Source: Nocardioides yefusunii
Lineage (GTDB): Bacteria > Actinomycetota > Actinomycetes > Propionibacteriales > Nocardioidaceae
NCBI RefSeq assembly: GCF_004014875.1
Contig: NZ_CP034929.1
Coordinates: 1,550,001 to 1,614,000 of the forward strand
Direction: 5' to 3'
Length of the DNA stretch: 64,000 nucleotides
Shown here: one piece after another, positions 33,787 to 42,033 of the stretch
How positions within the stretch are numbered: position 1 is the first letter of the stretch
Layout: every line of letters starts with the position of its first letter
The notes under the pieces: generated by a model
The model's input: only the letters and a program-made list of their open reading frames with translations
The model's database searches: none
Told to the model about the DNA's origin: nothing
Translations under genes and position numbers: made by a program

Positions 33787-35322
33787 TCAGGCGGTCGGAG
33801 GCTTCAACTCGCGCTTGACGACCTTGCCGCCGGCGTTGCGAGGCATCTCGTCGATCGCGTACCAGCGACGGGGGATCTTGTAGCCGGCCAGCGTCTCGCG
33901 GCAGTGGGCCTCCAGCGCCTCGGTGTCGAGTTCGACGCCGGGCTTGAGCACGACGTGCGCGACGACGGTCTCGCCCCACTGCTCGTCGGGTTCACCGACG
34001 ACGGCCGACTCCACGATCGCGTCGAAGGAGGCCAGTGCCTCCTCGATCTCACGCGGGTAGACGTTGGTGCCGCCGGAGATGATCAGGTCCTTCTTGCGGT
34101 CGACGATGGAGATGTAGCCCTCCTCGTCCTGGACGACGATGTCGCCGCAGGTCACGAAGCCGTCCGCGGTGGTGCACTCCGCGGTCGCCTCGGGGTTGTC
34201 GAGGTAGCCGTTCATCAGGAACGGGGAGCGACTGAAGAGCTCGCCGGGCTGACCGGGCTCGACCTCGTTGCCGGCGTCGTCGAGGACCTTGATCTCGGTC
34301 ATGAACCACGGGTGCCCCACGGATCCGGGCTTGCGGTGCATGTCGACCGGACGCAGGTTGGTGATGATGCCGGACTCGGTGGAGCCGTACAGCTCGTGCA
34401 CGCCGCACTGCGGGAACGTCGCCATCACCCACTGCTTGAGCGGCCAGGGCAGTGCCGCGGCGTTGAAGTAGAGGGTGTCGAGGCTGGAGAGGTCCTTGGC
34501 CGCGATCACGTCGTCGCCCAGGGACTTGAGGCCCTGGGTCATGGTCGGGATCAGGAACGCGGACTGGACGCGGTCGCGCTCCACCAGGTCGAGGAACCCC
34601 TGCGGGTTCCACTTGTTGAGCATCGTCACGGTGCCGCCGGTGTAGACGGGCGCGAAGCCGAACGCGAACCCTGCGCCGTGGTACATCGGCGCCACTGCCG
34701 CGGACATGCGGCCGTTGCCCAGGCCGTACTCCATCGCCGACATGTAGATGGTGAGCACGCGGGAACGGTGCGAGATCAGCACGCCCTTGGGCTTGCCGGT
34801 GGTGCCCGAGGTGTAGGTGATGCAGAACGGCTCGTTCTCGTCGACCTGGACGAGCGGGTCGGTGGTGCCACCGCTCGCAAGGGCGTCCTCGTAGGCGGAG
34901 CCGATCGGGGTGGAGTCGAGGGAGAGTGCGGCGAGCCCCTGGGCCGCCGCCGCGTCGGCGACGATGCCGGAGAGCTTGCCGTTCAAGATCACGGTGCGTG
35001 AACCGGAGTGCTCGAGGATGTACTCCGCCTCGGCCGGGGTCAGGCGTGGGTTGAGCGGCACCATCACGAGACCGGCCTTGGCCAGGGCAGTGGCGACCTC
35101 GGGGAACTCCAAGCGGTTGCCCAGGAGTACCGCGACCTTGTCGCCGTGGGCGTGACCGGCGTCGAGGAGGTGGTTGGCCAACCGGTTGGAGCGCTCGTGG
35201 AGCTCGGCGTACGTCTGGCGACGGTCGTTGTCGATGACCGCGGTGGCTCGGGGGGTCGCGCGGGCGAACTCGCGGACTCCGTTCGCGATGCAGAGGGGGG
35301 CTCCGCCGGTGGTGAGCGCCAT
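33787..35322 (-). CDS. AMP-forming acyl-CoA synthetase (copy 1)
   Basis: 511 aa, ATG 35322 with AGGAGC upstream. ANL-superfamily motifs: P-loop TYTSGTTGKPKGVL, GSTESG, GYLDNPEAT, DIVVQDEEGYISIVDRKKD and the catalytic C-terminal Lys region RNAGGKVVKREL. It activates a carboxylate to acyl-AMP and then acyl-CoA. Very similar to the gene at 43518 (same GGAPL start, same LKPPTA end). Probably a recent duplication serving two related acids of the pathway. Its promoter region carries IclR-type sites. Confidence 0.93.
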   Translation of the reverse strand: MALTTGGAPLCIANGVREFARATPRATAVIDNDRRQTYAELHERSNRLANHLLDAGHAHGDKVAVLLGNRLEFPEVATALAKAGLVMVPLNPRLTPAEAEYILEHSGSRTVILNGKLSGIVADAAAAQGLAALSLDSTPIGSAYEDALASGGTTDPLVQVDENEPFCITYTSGTTGKPKGVLISHRSRVLTIYMSAMEYGLGNGRMSAAVAPMYHGAGFAFGFAPVYTGGTVTMLNKWNPQGFLDLVERDRVQSAFLIPTMTQGLKSLGDDVIAAKDLSSLDTLYFNAAALPWPLKQWVMATFPQCGVHELYGSTESGIITNLRPVDMHRKPGSVGHPWFMTEIKVLDDAGNEVEPGQPGELFSRSPFLMNGYLDNPEATAECTTADGFVTCGDIVVQDEEGYISIVDRKKDLIISGGTNVYPREIEEALASFDAIVESAVVGEPDEQWGETVVAHVVLKPGVELDTEALEAHCRETLAGYKIPRRWYAIDEMPRNAGGKVVKRELKPPTA

Positions 35323-35429
35323 CAAGTGCTCCTTCGTGCTGGGCGGACGTCCGGTGACGTCGCCGGTGGCTGTGTGGGGGAGGGGCGTGTCCTCACGGGT
35401 GGGGTGAGTTGCGTTCCGGAGGGCCGTGA

Positions 35430-35440
35430 ATCCGATATCT
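35430..35440. promoter_or_regulatory. GATATCGGATT element
   Basis: Minus strand reads ATATCGGATTC, resembling the AT-rich element at 46076-46097. It lies about 110 bp upstream of acyl-CoA synthetase 1. Confidence 0.35.
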
Positions 35441-35450
35441 TGTCCATGAA

Positions 35451-35507
35451 ACACCCTGTATCGGAATCACGTTCCGCTTACTGTAATGCCGTTCCGGTAG
35501 GCGCGCA
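35451..35507. promoter_or_regulatory. Three IclR-type 17-mers at 20-bp pitch
   Basis: 35451 (ACACC-N7-GGAAT), 35471 (GTTCCGCTTACTGTAAT) and 35491 (GTTCC-N7-GCGCA) start exactly 20 bp apart in the divergent region between acyl-CoA synthetase 1 and the small cupin. Confidence 0.6.
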
Positions 35508-35617
35508 GATGATCAGCTGTGGCGCCCCGAACTCTCCGTCACTTCATCCCGTCACATCACGCCGTCACATCACCCCGTCGCGCAGCAGCGGGACGGCGCC
35601 GCACCCCAGGAGTCACC

Positions 35618-36196
35618 ATGGACGTCATCGACATCGACAACGACGAGCACGGCTGGTTCGACCTGCTGCCCGCAGGGTCCGACCAGGTGACCCGCATGGC
35701 ATCGCTGTGGAAGGACGAGGAGCGCGGCTACCGCGCCGTCCTGGTCGACTTCCCCGACGACTGGCGTCGCGACCTCGTCGGCAACCAGCCGGCCCAGGAG
35801 GAGATGGTCTCCCTCACGGGCGCCATGTACATCAACGGTCTGCGCGCAGCCGTCGGTCAGCTCCTCGTCGGCGTGCCGCACGGCACTCGTTCGGCCACCT
35901 ACAACGACCCCGACACCCGCGTCCTGGTCTGGTTCTCCGGCGAGTCCGGCGGCTGGCAGGACGGCCCCCACGACCCGCCGCTCGACATGGAGGTCGTCGA
36001 CCTCGTCCCCGGCGTCGTCCGTCCGCCCGCTGAGGGCATGGTCGGTTCGATCGAGGTCCACGAGGACGTCGCCGGCAAGACCTTCGACGTCGACGTCGAC
36101 CTGTTGTGGCTGCACGAGCGCAAGTTCGTCCACCTCGCACCCGGCGAGGTCGCCCCGGACGCCGGCGGCCTCTGCGTCGTCAAGCGCTGGGCCTGA
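35618..36196 (+). CDS. Small cupin-like protein A
   Basis: 192 aa, ATG 35618 with AGGAG upstream. Beta-rich: YRAVLVDFPDDWRRD, QEEMVSLTGAMYING, TRVLVWFSGESGGWQDG, ending LCVVKRWA. It is a paralog of the proteins at 47997 and 48785 (shared pattern: hydrophobic strand, FPDxWRR, QPAxEE, a second barrel half, terminal LVRVL-type strand). Resembles single- or double-stranded beta-helix cupins of the ChrR/DUF4437 kind, but clear His metal ligands are lacking. Function unknown. Next to IclR copy 2. Confidence 0.6.
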   Translation: MDVIDIDNDEHGWFDLLPAGSDQVTRMASLWKDEERGYRAVLVDFPDDWRRDLVGNQPAQEEMVSLTGAMYINGLRAAVGQLLVGVPHGTRSATYNDPDTRVLVWFSGESGGWQDGPHDPPLDMEVVDLVPGVVRPPAEGMVGSIEVHEDVAGKTFDVDVDLLWLHERKFVHLAPGEVAPDAGGLCVVKRWA

Positions 36197-36322
36197 CGCT
36201 CACGCGGGCCGGGGGGACGTCCGACGTCGCCTCGGCCCGCTGCTGTCCGTGCGACAGCTCTGTTCGACCGCACCGTAGGAACCCCTGCAGCGCGGGGACT
36301 CACGGGAACCGAGGAGGTACCG

Positions 36323-37126
36323 GTGGCACTGGAACTCGAGGCGGCTGACGCTGCCAAGGCAGGGACGACGACGATCGCGACGGTCGAGCGCGCCGCCGAC
36401 CTGTTGTTGCACATGGCGTCCGCGGTGGGCCCCGATTTTGGGATCACCGAGCTCGCCGAGGAGCTCGGCGTCTCGAAGACGGCCGTGCACCGCCTGCTCG
36501 CCACCCTGCGCAACTCCGGCATGGTGACCCTCGAGCCTCGTACACGTCGTTACTCGCTGGGAGTCTCGGCGCTCCGACTCGGCCTCTCCTATCTGGATCG
36601 CGTCGACGTGCGCCGCATGGGGCGTCCGGCGATCGAGGACCTGGCCGACCGCACCGGTGAGACCGCGACGTTGTCGGTGATGCTGGGCGGTCACGAGCGC
36701 ATCTGTGTTGACCAGGTGTTGCCGGATCGCGAGGTGATCCTGTCGGTGCGGATGGGGGAGCCCTTCCCGCTGCACGCCGGGTCGGCCGGCATGGCTTTCC
36801 TGGCCTTCCTGCCCGCCGAGGCACGCGCCGCCTACCTGGCCTCCCCGCGGCTGGCGTCGTTGACCGCCAACACCGTCACCGATCCCGCGCGTCTTGCCGA
36901 GATCATCGACGAGGTCCGAGAACGCGGCTGGTCCGAATCCAACGGCACTCGTCGCGTGGGTGCCGCCTCCATCGCTGCACCGGTGCTGAGTCACGAGGGG
37001 TTCCCGATCGCCGCCGTGGGCCTGTGTGGTCCCGCGGAGCGGTTCCTGGAGCATCGCGAGGAGTGCGTCGCCGAACTGCTCGTCGCCAGCCGCGAGCTGT
37101 CGCGTCGTTTCGGTTGGAACGACTGA
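36323..37126 (+). CDS. IclR-family transcriptional regulator, copy 2
   Basis: 267 aa, GTG 36323 with a strong GAGGAGGT site. HTH: TTTIATVERAADLLLHMASAVGPDFGITELAEELGVSKTAVHRLLATLR. Effector domain: GGHERICVDQV, PLHAGSAGMAFLAF, HEGFPIAAVGLCGP. Clearly a paralog of IclR copy 1 (20869), with near-identical domain boundaries. Each copy neighbours an FAD flavoprotein of the copy 2/3 type. The two may share operator sites and respond to different effectors. Confidence 0.92.
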   Translation: MALELEAADAAKAGTTTIATVERAADLLLHMASAVGPDFGITELAEELGVSKTAVHRLLATLRNSGMVTLEPRTRRYSLGVSALRLGLSYLDRVDVRRMGRPAIEDLADRTGETATLSVMLGGHERICVDQVLPDREVILSVRMGEPFPLHAGSAGMAFLAFLPAEARAAYLASPRLASLTANTVTDPARLAEIIDEVRERGWSESNGTRRVGAASIAAPVLSHEGFPIAAVGLCGPAERFLEHREECVAELLVASRELSRRFGWND

Positions 37127-37150
37127 TCCGGATCCCACCCTCACCGGCAG

Positions 37151-37161
37151 GTATATATGAT
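37151..37161. promoter_or_regulatory. AT-rich element upstream of FAD3
   Basis: GTATATATGAT; contains a TATGAT -10-like hexamer and matches the element shared by the second promoter group. Confidence 0.5.
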
Positions 37162-37186
37162 GTAGACCGTATGGTCCTGAGTTCAC

Positions 37187-37204
37187 GGAAGAGGTCCCGC
37201 CATC
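37187..37204 (+). promoter_or_regulatory. Ribosome site and probable ATC start codon of FAD3
   Basis: GGAAGAGG (37187-37194) lies seven bases before ATC at 37202-37204. No ATG, GTG or TTG occurs in frame between the TGA at 37178 and the GTG at 37235, and the latter would delete the first FAD-binding strand. Codons after ATC (agt act gaa acg) match the N-terminus of FAD2 residue for residue. Confidence 0.6.
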
Positions 37205-38635
37205 AGTACTGAAACGAACTTCGACGTCGTCGTCGTGGGTGCCGGAACCGCCGGTCTGCCGTGCGCGATCCACGCCGCCCAGAGTGGTGCCCGCGTACTG
37301 CTGGTGGAGAAGGACAACCGCATCGGCGGCACACTGCACATCACCGGTGGGCACATGGCCGCCGGCGGCACGCGCCGCCAGGCCGAGCGCGGCATCGCCG
37401 ACAGCCCCGCCCAGCACCTGGCTGACATCAAGCGCATCACCAAGGGCACGGCCCGCGAGGACCTCGTCGAGATCGTCGCCGAGCACGCCCCCGACACCAT
37501 CGAGTGGCTCACCGACCGCGACTTCCCGTTCGCGCCCGAGAGCCCGCGCATCGTCTACGGCCACGAGCCCTACGACGTCGCCCGCACCTACTACGGCAAG
37601 GACGAGGGCATCTCGATCCTCGAGGTGCTCACCAAGGAGCTGGAAGCCACCCAGGCCTCCCACGACCTCACGGTGTGGACCGCCTCGCCGGTCACCGAGC
37701 TGCTGACCGACGCCGACGGCGCCGTCACCGGCGTCTCGGTCTACCACGGTGGCGACGAGGTCGAGATCCACGGAGTCGTCGTCCTCGCCACCGGCGGCTA
37801 CGGCTCCGAGCCCGAGCTCTTCATGGAGTTCGACGGTGCCCCCCTGGTCTCCGCAGCCGCCAAGACCTCCACCGGCGACGGCATCCTGCTCGGCCAGTCC
37901 ATCGGCGCCGGCCTCCAGGGCGAGGGCACCTACCTGCCCACCTTCGGTGGCCTGCCCGACCCTCAGTCGCCCGGTCGCGCCAACTGGAACGACCGCCAGC
38001 GCCTCACCTCCGAGCGTCCCCCGCGCGAGATCTACGTCGACAAGCACGGCAAGCGCTGGGTCCGTGAGGACGAGGAGTCGATCGACGAGAAGGAGCGCGC
38101 GCTCGCCAAGATCGACGACCAGACGTTCTGGACGATCTTCGACGACGCTGCCCTGGAGGTCTCCACCGGTGACCTCAACCAGATGATCGTCGGCAAGGAA
38201 CCCGACGCGGTGCGTGCGGTGGCAGACACCCGTCCCGGTGTCCACTCGGCCGCCACGCTGTCCGAGCTCGCCGCCAAGGCCGGCATCGACGAGGCCGGTC
38301 TGCTGTCCACCGTCGAGGCCTTCAACAAGGCCGTCGAGGCCGGACAGGACCCCGAGTTCGGTCGTGAGTACCTGCCCGCCCCGATCGCCCAGGGCCCGTT
38401 CTACGCGGTCCGCAACCACGCGATCACGCTGGTCACCTTCACCGGCCTCGACATCGACGCCGAGTTCGGTGTCCGCGACGAGGAGGGCAACACCATCCCC
38501 GGTCTCTACGCGATCGGTGAGGTCATCGGCGCCGGTGCCACCTGTGGAAACACCTTCTGCGGCGGCATGCTCACCACCCCGGCGCTGACCTTCGGTCGAC
38601 TGCTCGGCACCCGCCTGGGCCAGGCCTCGGCCTGA
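37202..38635 (+). CDS. FAD-dependent oxidoreductase, fumarate-reductase-like, copy 3
   Basis: 477 aa from the ATC at 37202 (reads (M)STETNFDVVVVGAGTAG, parallel to MTTETTYDVVVVGAGTAG of FAD2). Flavin contacts LLVEKDNRIGGTLHITGG, VVLATGGYG and GEVIGAGATCGNTFCGGML are intact. It shares long identical stretches with FAD2 (19267); the main differences are in the helical segments. Predicted cytoplasmic C=C reductase or dehydrogenase. It has the AT-rich promoter element rather than the IclR-type site, so the two paralogs appear to be under different control. Confidence 0.85.
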   Translation: MSTETNFDVVVVGAGTAGLPCAIHAAQSGARVLLVEKDNRIGGTLHITGGHMAAGGTRRQAERGIADSPAQHLADIKRITKGTAREDLVEIVAEHAPDTIEWLTDRDFPFAPESPRIVYGHEPYDVARTYYGKDEGISILEVLTKELEATQASHDLTVWTASPVTELLTDADGAVTGVSVYHGGDEVEIHGVVVLATGGYGSEPELFMEFDGAPLVSAAAKTSTGDGILLGQSIGAGLQGEGTYLPTFGGLPDPQSPGRANWNDRQRLTSERPPREIYVDKHGKRWVREDEESIDEKERALAKIDDQTFWTIFDDAALEVSTGDLNQMIVGKEPDAVRAVADTRPGVHSAATLSELAAKAGIDEAGLLSTVEAFNKAVEAGQDPEFGREYLPAPIAQGPFYAVRNHAITLVTFTGLDIDAEFGVRDEEGNTIPGLYAIGEVIGAGATCGNTFCGGMLTTPALTFGRLLGTRLGQASA

Positions 38636-38713
38636 CCCGGAACGGGGCCCGGACGAACCGGCGGCGGCACTTGGGCTGACGCGCCGGCCGACAGCCCGCC
38701 CCGTTCCCACACC

Positions 38714-38747
38714 CCGGAGCGCCATCCCTGCGGGGGTGGCGCTCCGG
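38714..38747 (+). terminator. Hairpin after FAD3
   Basis: CCGGAGCGCCA pairs with TGGCGCTCCGG over a 12-nt loop. No strong U-tract. Confidence 0.6.
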
Positions 38748-38779
38748 TGCGTTCACGCCTCCACGTAGCCTGAGCGCCC

Positions 38780-39970
38780 GTGACCCTTCCCCCCACGGTC
38801 CCCGCACCACCCCCTGCATCTGACGCTCCGCTCCCGCACCGTCGAGCTCTGCACGTGGCCGCCGCGATCTCCACCTACGACCGATTCGTCGTCATCCCGC
38901 TGCTGGTGATCCTGGCGACCGCCTTCGACCGCCCGGTGGCCGAACTCCTCGTCCTCGCGGTGGGCCACCAGATCGCCTACGGCGTCGGGCAGCCGCTCTG
39001 GGGCGCGCTCTCGGACCGCTTCGGCCGGGTGAGGGTGATCCGCTTCGCGTTGATCGCCGGAGCCCTGGCCGCCATCGGTTCGGCCGCCTCCGTCGGCGTC
39101 GAGATGCTGCTGGTCCTGCGCATCCTCGCCGGCGGTCTCTTCGGTGCCGTCGTGCCCACCGTCATGGCCTACGTCGCCGACAAGGCACCCGCAGAACGAC
39201 GACGCTCCGAGCTGTCGGGGCTGATGCGTTCCATCGCGGTCGGTACCGGTTCGGCGACCGCCGTGAGCGGTCTCATCGGTCAGTACGTGGGGTGGCGTGC
39301 TGCCTTCGTCGTACCGGCCGTGCTCGCCCTGGGAGCAGCCTGGGCACTGCGCAACGTCACCCCGCCGGCGACGCGCAACGTCGTCTCGCTGCGCCAGTCC
39401 CTGCCGGGCCTGCGCAAGCCCGCCGTGCTGCTGGTGCTCGCGCTGGTGCTGGTGGAGGGGGCGCTCGTCCTGGGCGGTCTGCAGTTGCTTCCCACGGCCC
39501 TGCAGGACACCGGACGTGGCGCTGCACTCTCCGGCCTCGTCGCGGCTCTTTTCGGTGTGGCCGTGGTGCTGGTCGCCGGCATCGTGTCCCGCCTGGGCAG
39601 CCACGTTCCGCTGAGCACCACGGCCACCATCGGCGCCGTCGCGTTGTTCCTGGCTGGCGTGGTGCTGACCATGACCATCTCGACGCTCACCGTCGCCATC
39701 GCTGCGGTGCTCCTCGCGGTCACGTGGGCGTTCCTGCACAACGCGCTCCAGACATGGGTCAGTGAGATCGACGTGCCCGGCCGTGGTCTCGTCGTCTCCT
39801 GCTTCGCGGGTTGCCTGTTCCTCGGCTCCGCCCTCGGCGCCTGGCTCGCCCAGGGGCTCGTCGAGACCGGCGAGTGGCGCCTGCTGTTCGCCGTCGGCGC
39901 GGTCGCCTCCGCGGTCCTGGGGCTCGTCACCGTCGCCTGCCGTCTCCGCGTGGAGGCGAAGGCCCGATGA
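38780..39970 (+). CDS. MFS transporter (12-TM)
   Basis: 396 aa, GTG start. Twelve predicted helices with motif A GALSDRFGRVRVIR between helices 2 and 3 and the CYVADKAPAERRRSELSG-type cytoplasmic loop. Short Pro-rich N-terminus. Belongs to general drug/sugar efflux-like MFS; the substrate is not predictable. The stop overlaps the next gene (ATGA). No IclR-type or AT-rich element is seen upstream, so it may not be part of the catabolic regulon. Confidence 0.85.
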   Translation: MTLPPTVPAPPPASDAPLPHRRALHVAAAISTYDRFVVIPLLVILATAFDRPVAELLVLAVGHQIAYGVGQPLWGALSDRFGRVRVIRFALIAGALAAIGSAASVGVEMLLVLRILAGGLFGAVVPTVMAYVADKAPAERRRSELSGLMRSIAVGTGSATAVSGLIGQYVGWRAAFVVPAVLALGAAWALRNVTPPATRNVVSLRQSLPGLRKPAVLLVLALVLVEGALVLGGLQLLPTALQDTGRGAALSGLVAALFGVAVVLVAGIVSRLGSHVPLSTTATIGAVALFLAGVVLTMTISTLTVAIAAVLLAVTWAFLHNALQTWVSEIDVPGRGLVVSCFAGCLFLGSALGAWLAQGLVETGEWRLLFAVGAVASAVLGLVTVACRLRVEAKAR

Positions 39971-41088
39971 GCAGCTTCCGGAACAAGCGTCGTCCCACCC
40001 TGCGCACCCGGTACCGCCGCATCCGCAACCGTGTCCGCGCGCTCGACCGTCGCCGTCGTCAGGCGGTGAAACTGGCCGTCATCCTGCCGGTGATCGTGGC
40101 GCTGTACGCCTCGGCCAACTCGATCGGCCTGACCGACGCCGTCTCGCGTGCCACCGGTGTCCAGCTCCCTGACGAGCTCCTGATCCCCGGCCTCGACGCT
40201 GTGGGTGAAGCGCGTCGCGCGGAGACCGACGCGCGTCGCGACGCGATTGCCGCGGTGAAGGCACGGGTGGAGGCGAAGTACGGCAGCCGTGCTGCCGAAC
40301 TCATCCCCGACGACCTCTCCCGCGAGGCGGCGGAGGCCTATGCCCGTGATCGCGTCGAAGAGGTCGTCGTGGCTGTGGGCGGCGAGAAGGGTGAGAAGAT
40401 CGTCGCGGCGGGGGAGAAGGCGGTCCCCAAGAGCAATGGCGGCGGAGCCAAGGGCACCAACGCGTCGGTGAAGGTGCCCACCTCGGCCAAGGCCGTGCTC
40501 GGCGACGCGAAGACGTTCGCCAAGGCTCGTCGCCAGTTGGAGACCCTGAAGGTCAAGGGCCGTGCTTCCACGCAGGGCTACCACCGGGACAAGTTCGGCC
40601 CTGAGTGGTCGGACAAGGCTGGCCAGTTCGGCTGGACCGGCAACGGCTGCGACACCCGCAACGACGTCCTGGCTCGTGACCTCGTCAAGGTCAAGCGCAA
40701 GGGCGGTTGCACCGTCACTTCGGGTGTCCTGGCCTACGAGCGCTACACCGGCGCCGTCGACGTGGCCTTCACGCCCCGGGGCGACTACGCGGGGCACCTC
40801 GACATCGAGCACGTCGTACCGCTCTCCGACGCCTGGCAGAAGGGTGCGGCGAAGTGGCCCTCCGAGCGCCGCGCAGCGTTCGCCAACGACCCGCTCAACC
40901 TGTTCGCGGCCGACCCCTCGTCCAACCGTGCGAAGGGGGACTCCGACGCCGCCACGTGGCTGCCGGACAACAAGAAGTACCGCTGCGCCTACGTGTCCCA
41001 CCAGGTTCAGGTGAAGGCCAAGTACGAGCTCTGGGTGACGAAGTCGGAGAAGGCCGCGATCACCCGCGTGCTGTCCACCTGTGCCTGA
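39967..41088 (+). CDS. Membrane-anchored HNH (DUF1524-type) nuclease
   Basis: 373 aa. Basic N-terminus (FRNKRRPTLRTRYRRIRNRVR), one membrane helix (LAVILPVIVALYASANSIG, about residues 37-55), an Ala/Lys-rich stalk, then a nuclease domain. The domain contains DIEHVVPLSDAWQKGA and the Asn-rich NDPLNLFAADPSSNRAKGDSDAATWLP, the HNH core of DUF1524/GmrSD-C-terminal nucleases. Topology suggests an outside-facing, possibly DNA-scavenging enzyme, as found widely in actinobacteria. Coupled to the MFS gene by overlap. Confidence 0.85.
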   Translation: MSSFRNKRRPTLRTRYRRIRNRVRALDRRRRQAVKLAVILPVIVALYASANSIGLTDAVSRATGVQLPDELLIPGLDAVGEARRAETDARRDAIAAVKARVEAKYGSRAAELIPDDLSREAAEAYARDRVEEVVVAVGGEKGEKIVAAGEKAVPKSNGGGAKGTNASVKVPTSAKAVLGDAKTFAKARRQLETLKVKGRASTQGYHRDKFGPEWSDKAGQFGWTGNGCDTRNDVLARDLVKVKRKGGCTVTSGVLAYERYTGAVDVAFTPRGDYAGHLDIEHVVPLSDAWQKGAAKWPSERRAAFANDPLNLFAADPSSNRAKGDSDAATWLPDNKKYRCAYVSHQVQVKAKYELWVTKSEKAAITRVLSTCA

Positions 41089-41133
41089 CGGCACCGCCAG
41101 GCTGGGCACCCGCGCTGACATGCCGGCGCAATG

Positions 41134-41173
41134 ACACAGGGCCCCGGATCCTCAAGGATCCGGGGCCCTGTGT
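41134..41173. terminator. Bidirectional 18-bp perfect hairpin
   Basis: ACACAGGGCCCCGGATCC and its complement around a TCAA loop, between the convergent nuclease and membrane-protein genes. Confidence 0.85.
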
Positions 41174-41236
41174 GGTTTCAACCTGCGGTGGGCAACCCAG
41201 GTGAGTGCGGTGCGGTGATGATCAGTACAGCCGCGA

Positions 41237-42019
41237 TCAGCCGACGTAGCCGGGCTTGATGACGCCGAGAACGGCGGCAGCCAGGACGAAGAACCAGATC
41301 GCGTAGACCCACGGCTCGGAACGCTTGATCGAGCCGGTGATGCCGTCCTCGACCTCGGGCGAGGAGCCCTCGGTCATCAGGCGACCGAACGACGGGCCGA
41401 ACGGCACCAGCGCGCGGCGGATCATGATGCCGCAGAAGATCGAGGCGCCGTAGAAGGCGACCTTGAGGCCCAGCCACTTCGGGTTGGTGTCCACGCCGAA
41501 CGGCTCACTGGCGATGATCGTGTAGAGACCCATGACCACCAGCAGCGCCGAGGCGATGTAGCGGATCACGAGGTCACCGGTGTGGAAGAAGTGGTGCGAG
41601 GCCTTCCCGCTGGTGCGGGCCTCCTGCAGGGAGAGGAAGACCCAGACCAGGGTCGCGACCCAGGCCAGGACGACCATCCACCAGGTGAGGAACGACTTGT
41701 CACCGAGCGGCCCGAAGTACATGAGCGTCACACCGCTGGCTCCGAAGAGGATCAGCGAGAAACGGGGGGCCATGTCGCAACCCATCATGATCTTGGCAGC
41801 GATCATGCGGGTCTCGGGCTGGTACTCCTTCTTCATGAGGAACCGGGACGAGTAGAAGACGCCGAGGTCTCCACCGAGCCAGTACACGAAGAGGACGATG
41901 TGAAGGATGATCGCCACGGTGAACATGGAGAAACCGTGGACGACAGCAGAGTCGCCAGCGGCGACCGAGGAAACCTCGGTCGCCGCGAACGCTGCTTCGG
42001 AGAGCAGGGGGAGGATCAC
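41237..42019 (-). CDS. Six-helix membrane protein, CopD/DUF2269-like, unknown function
   Basis: 260 aa, GTG start with AGGAGT upstream, 14 bp after the bicupin stop. About six helices: MFTVAIILHIVLFVYWLGGDLGVFY, FSLILFGASGVTLMYF, WWMVVLAWVATLVWVFL, IASALLVVMGLYTII, LKVAFYGASIFCGIMI and a last one near the C-terminus. The HIVLFVYWLGGDLG signature (His followed by W-x-G) recalls CopD, HemJ and DUF2269 membrane proteins, where the His can bind heme or metal. Coupled to a His-rich bicupin, so metal or tetrapyrrole handling is plausible but unproven. Confidence 0.6.
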   Translation of the reverse strand: MILPLLSEAAFAATEVSSVAAGDSAVVHGFSMFTVAIILHIVLFVYWLGGDLGVFYSSRFLMKKEYQPETRMIAAKIMMGCDMAPRFSLILFGASGVTLMYFGPLGDKSFLTWWMVVLAWVATLVWVFLSLQEARTSGKASHHFFHTGDLVIRYIASALLVVMGLYTIIASEPFGVDTNPKWLGLKVAFYGASIFCGIMIRRALVPFGPSFGRLMTEGSSPEVEDGITGSIKRSEPWVYAIWFFVLAAAVLGVIKPGYVG

Positions 42020-42033
42020 TCAGAGACTCCTGA

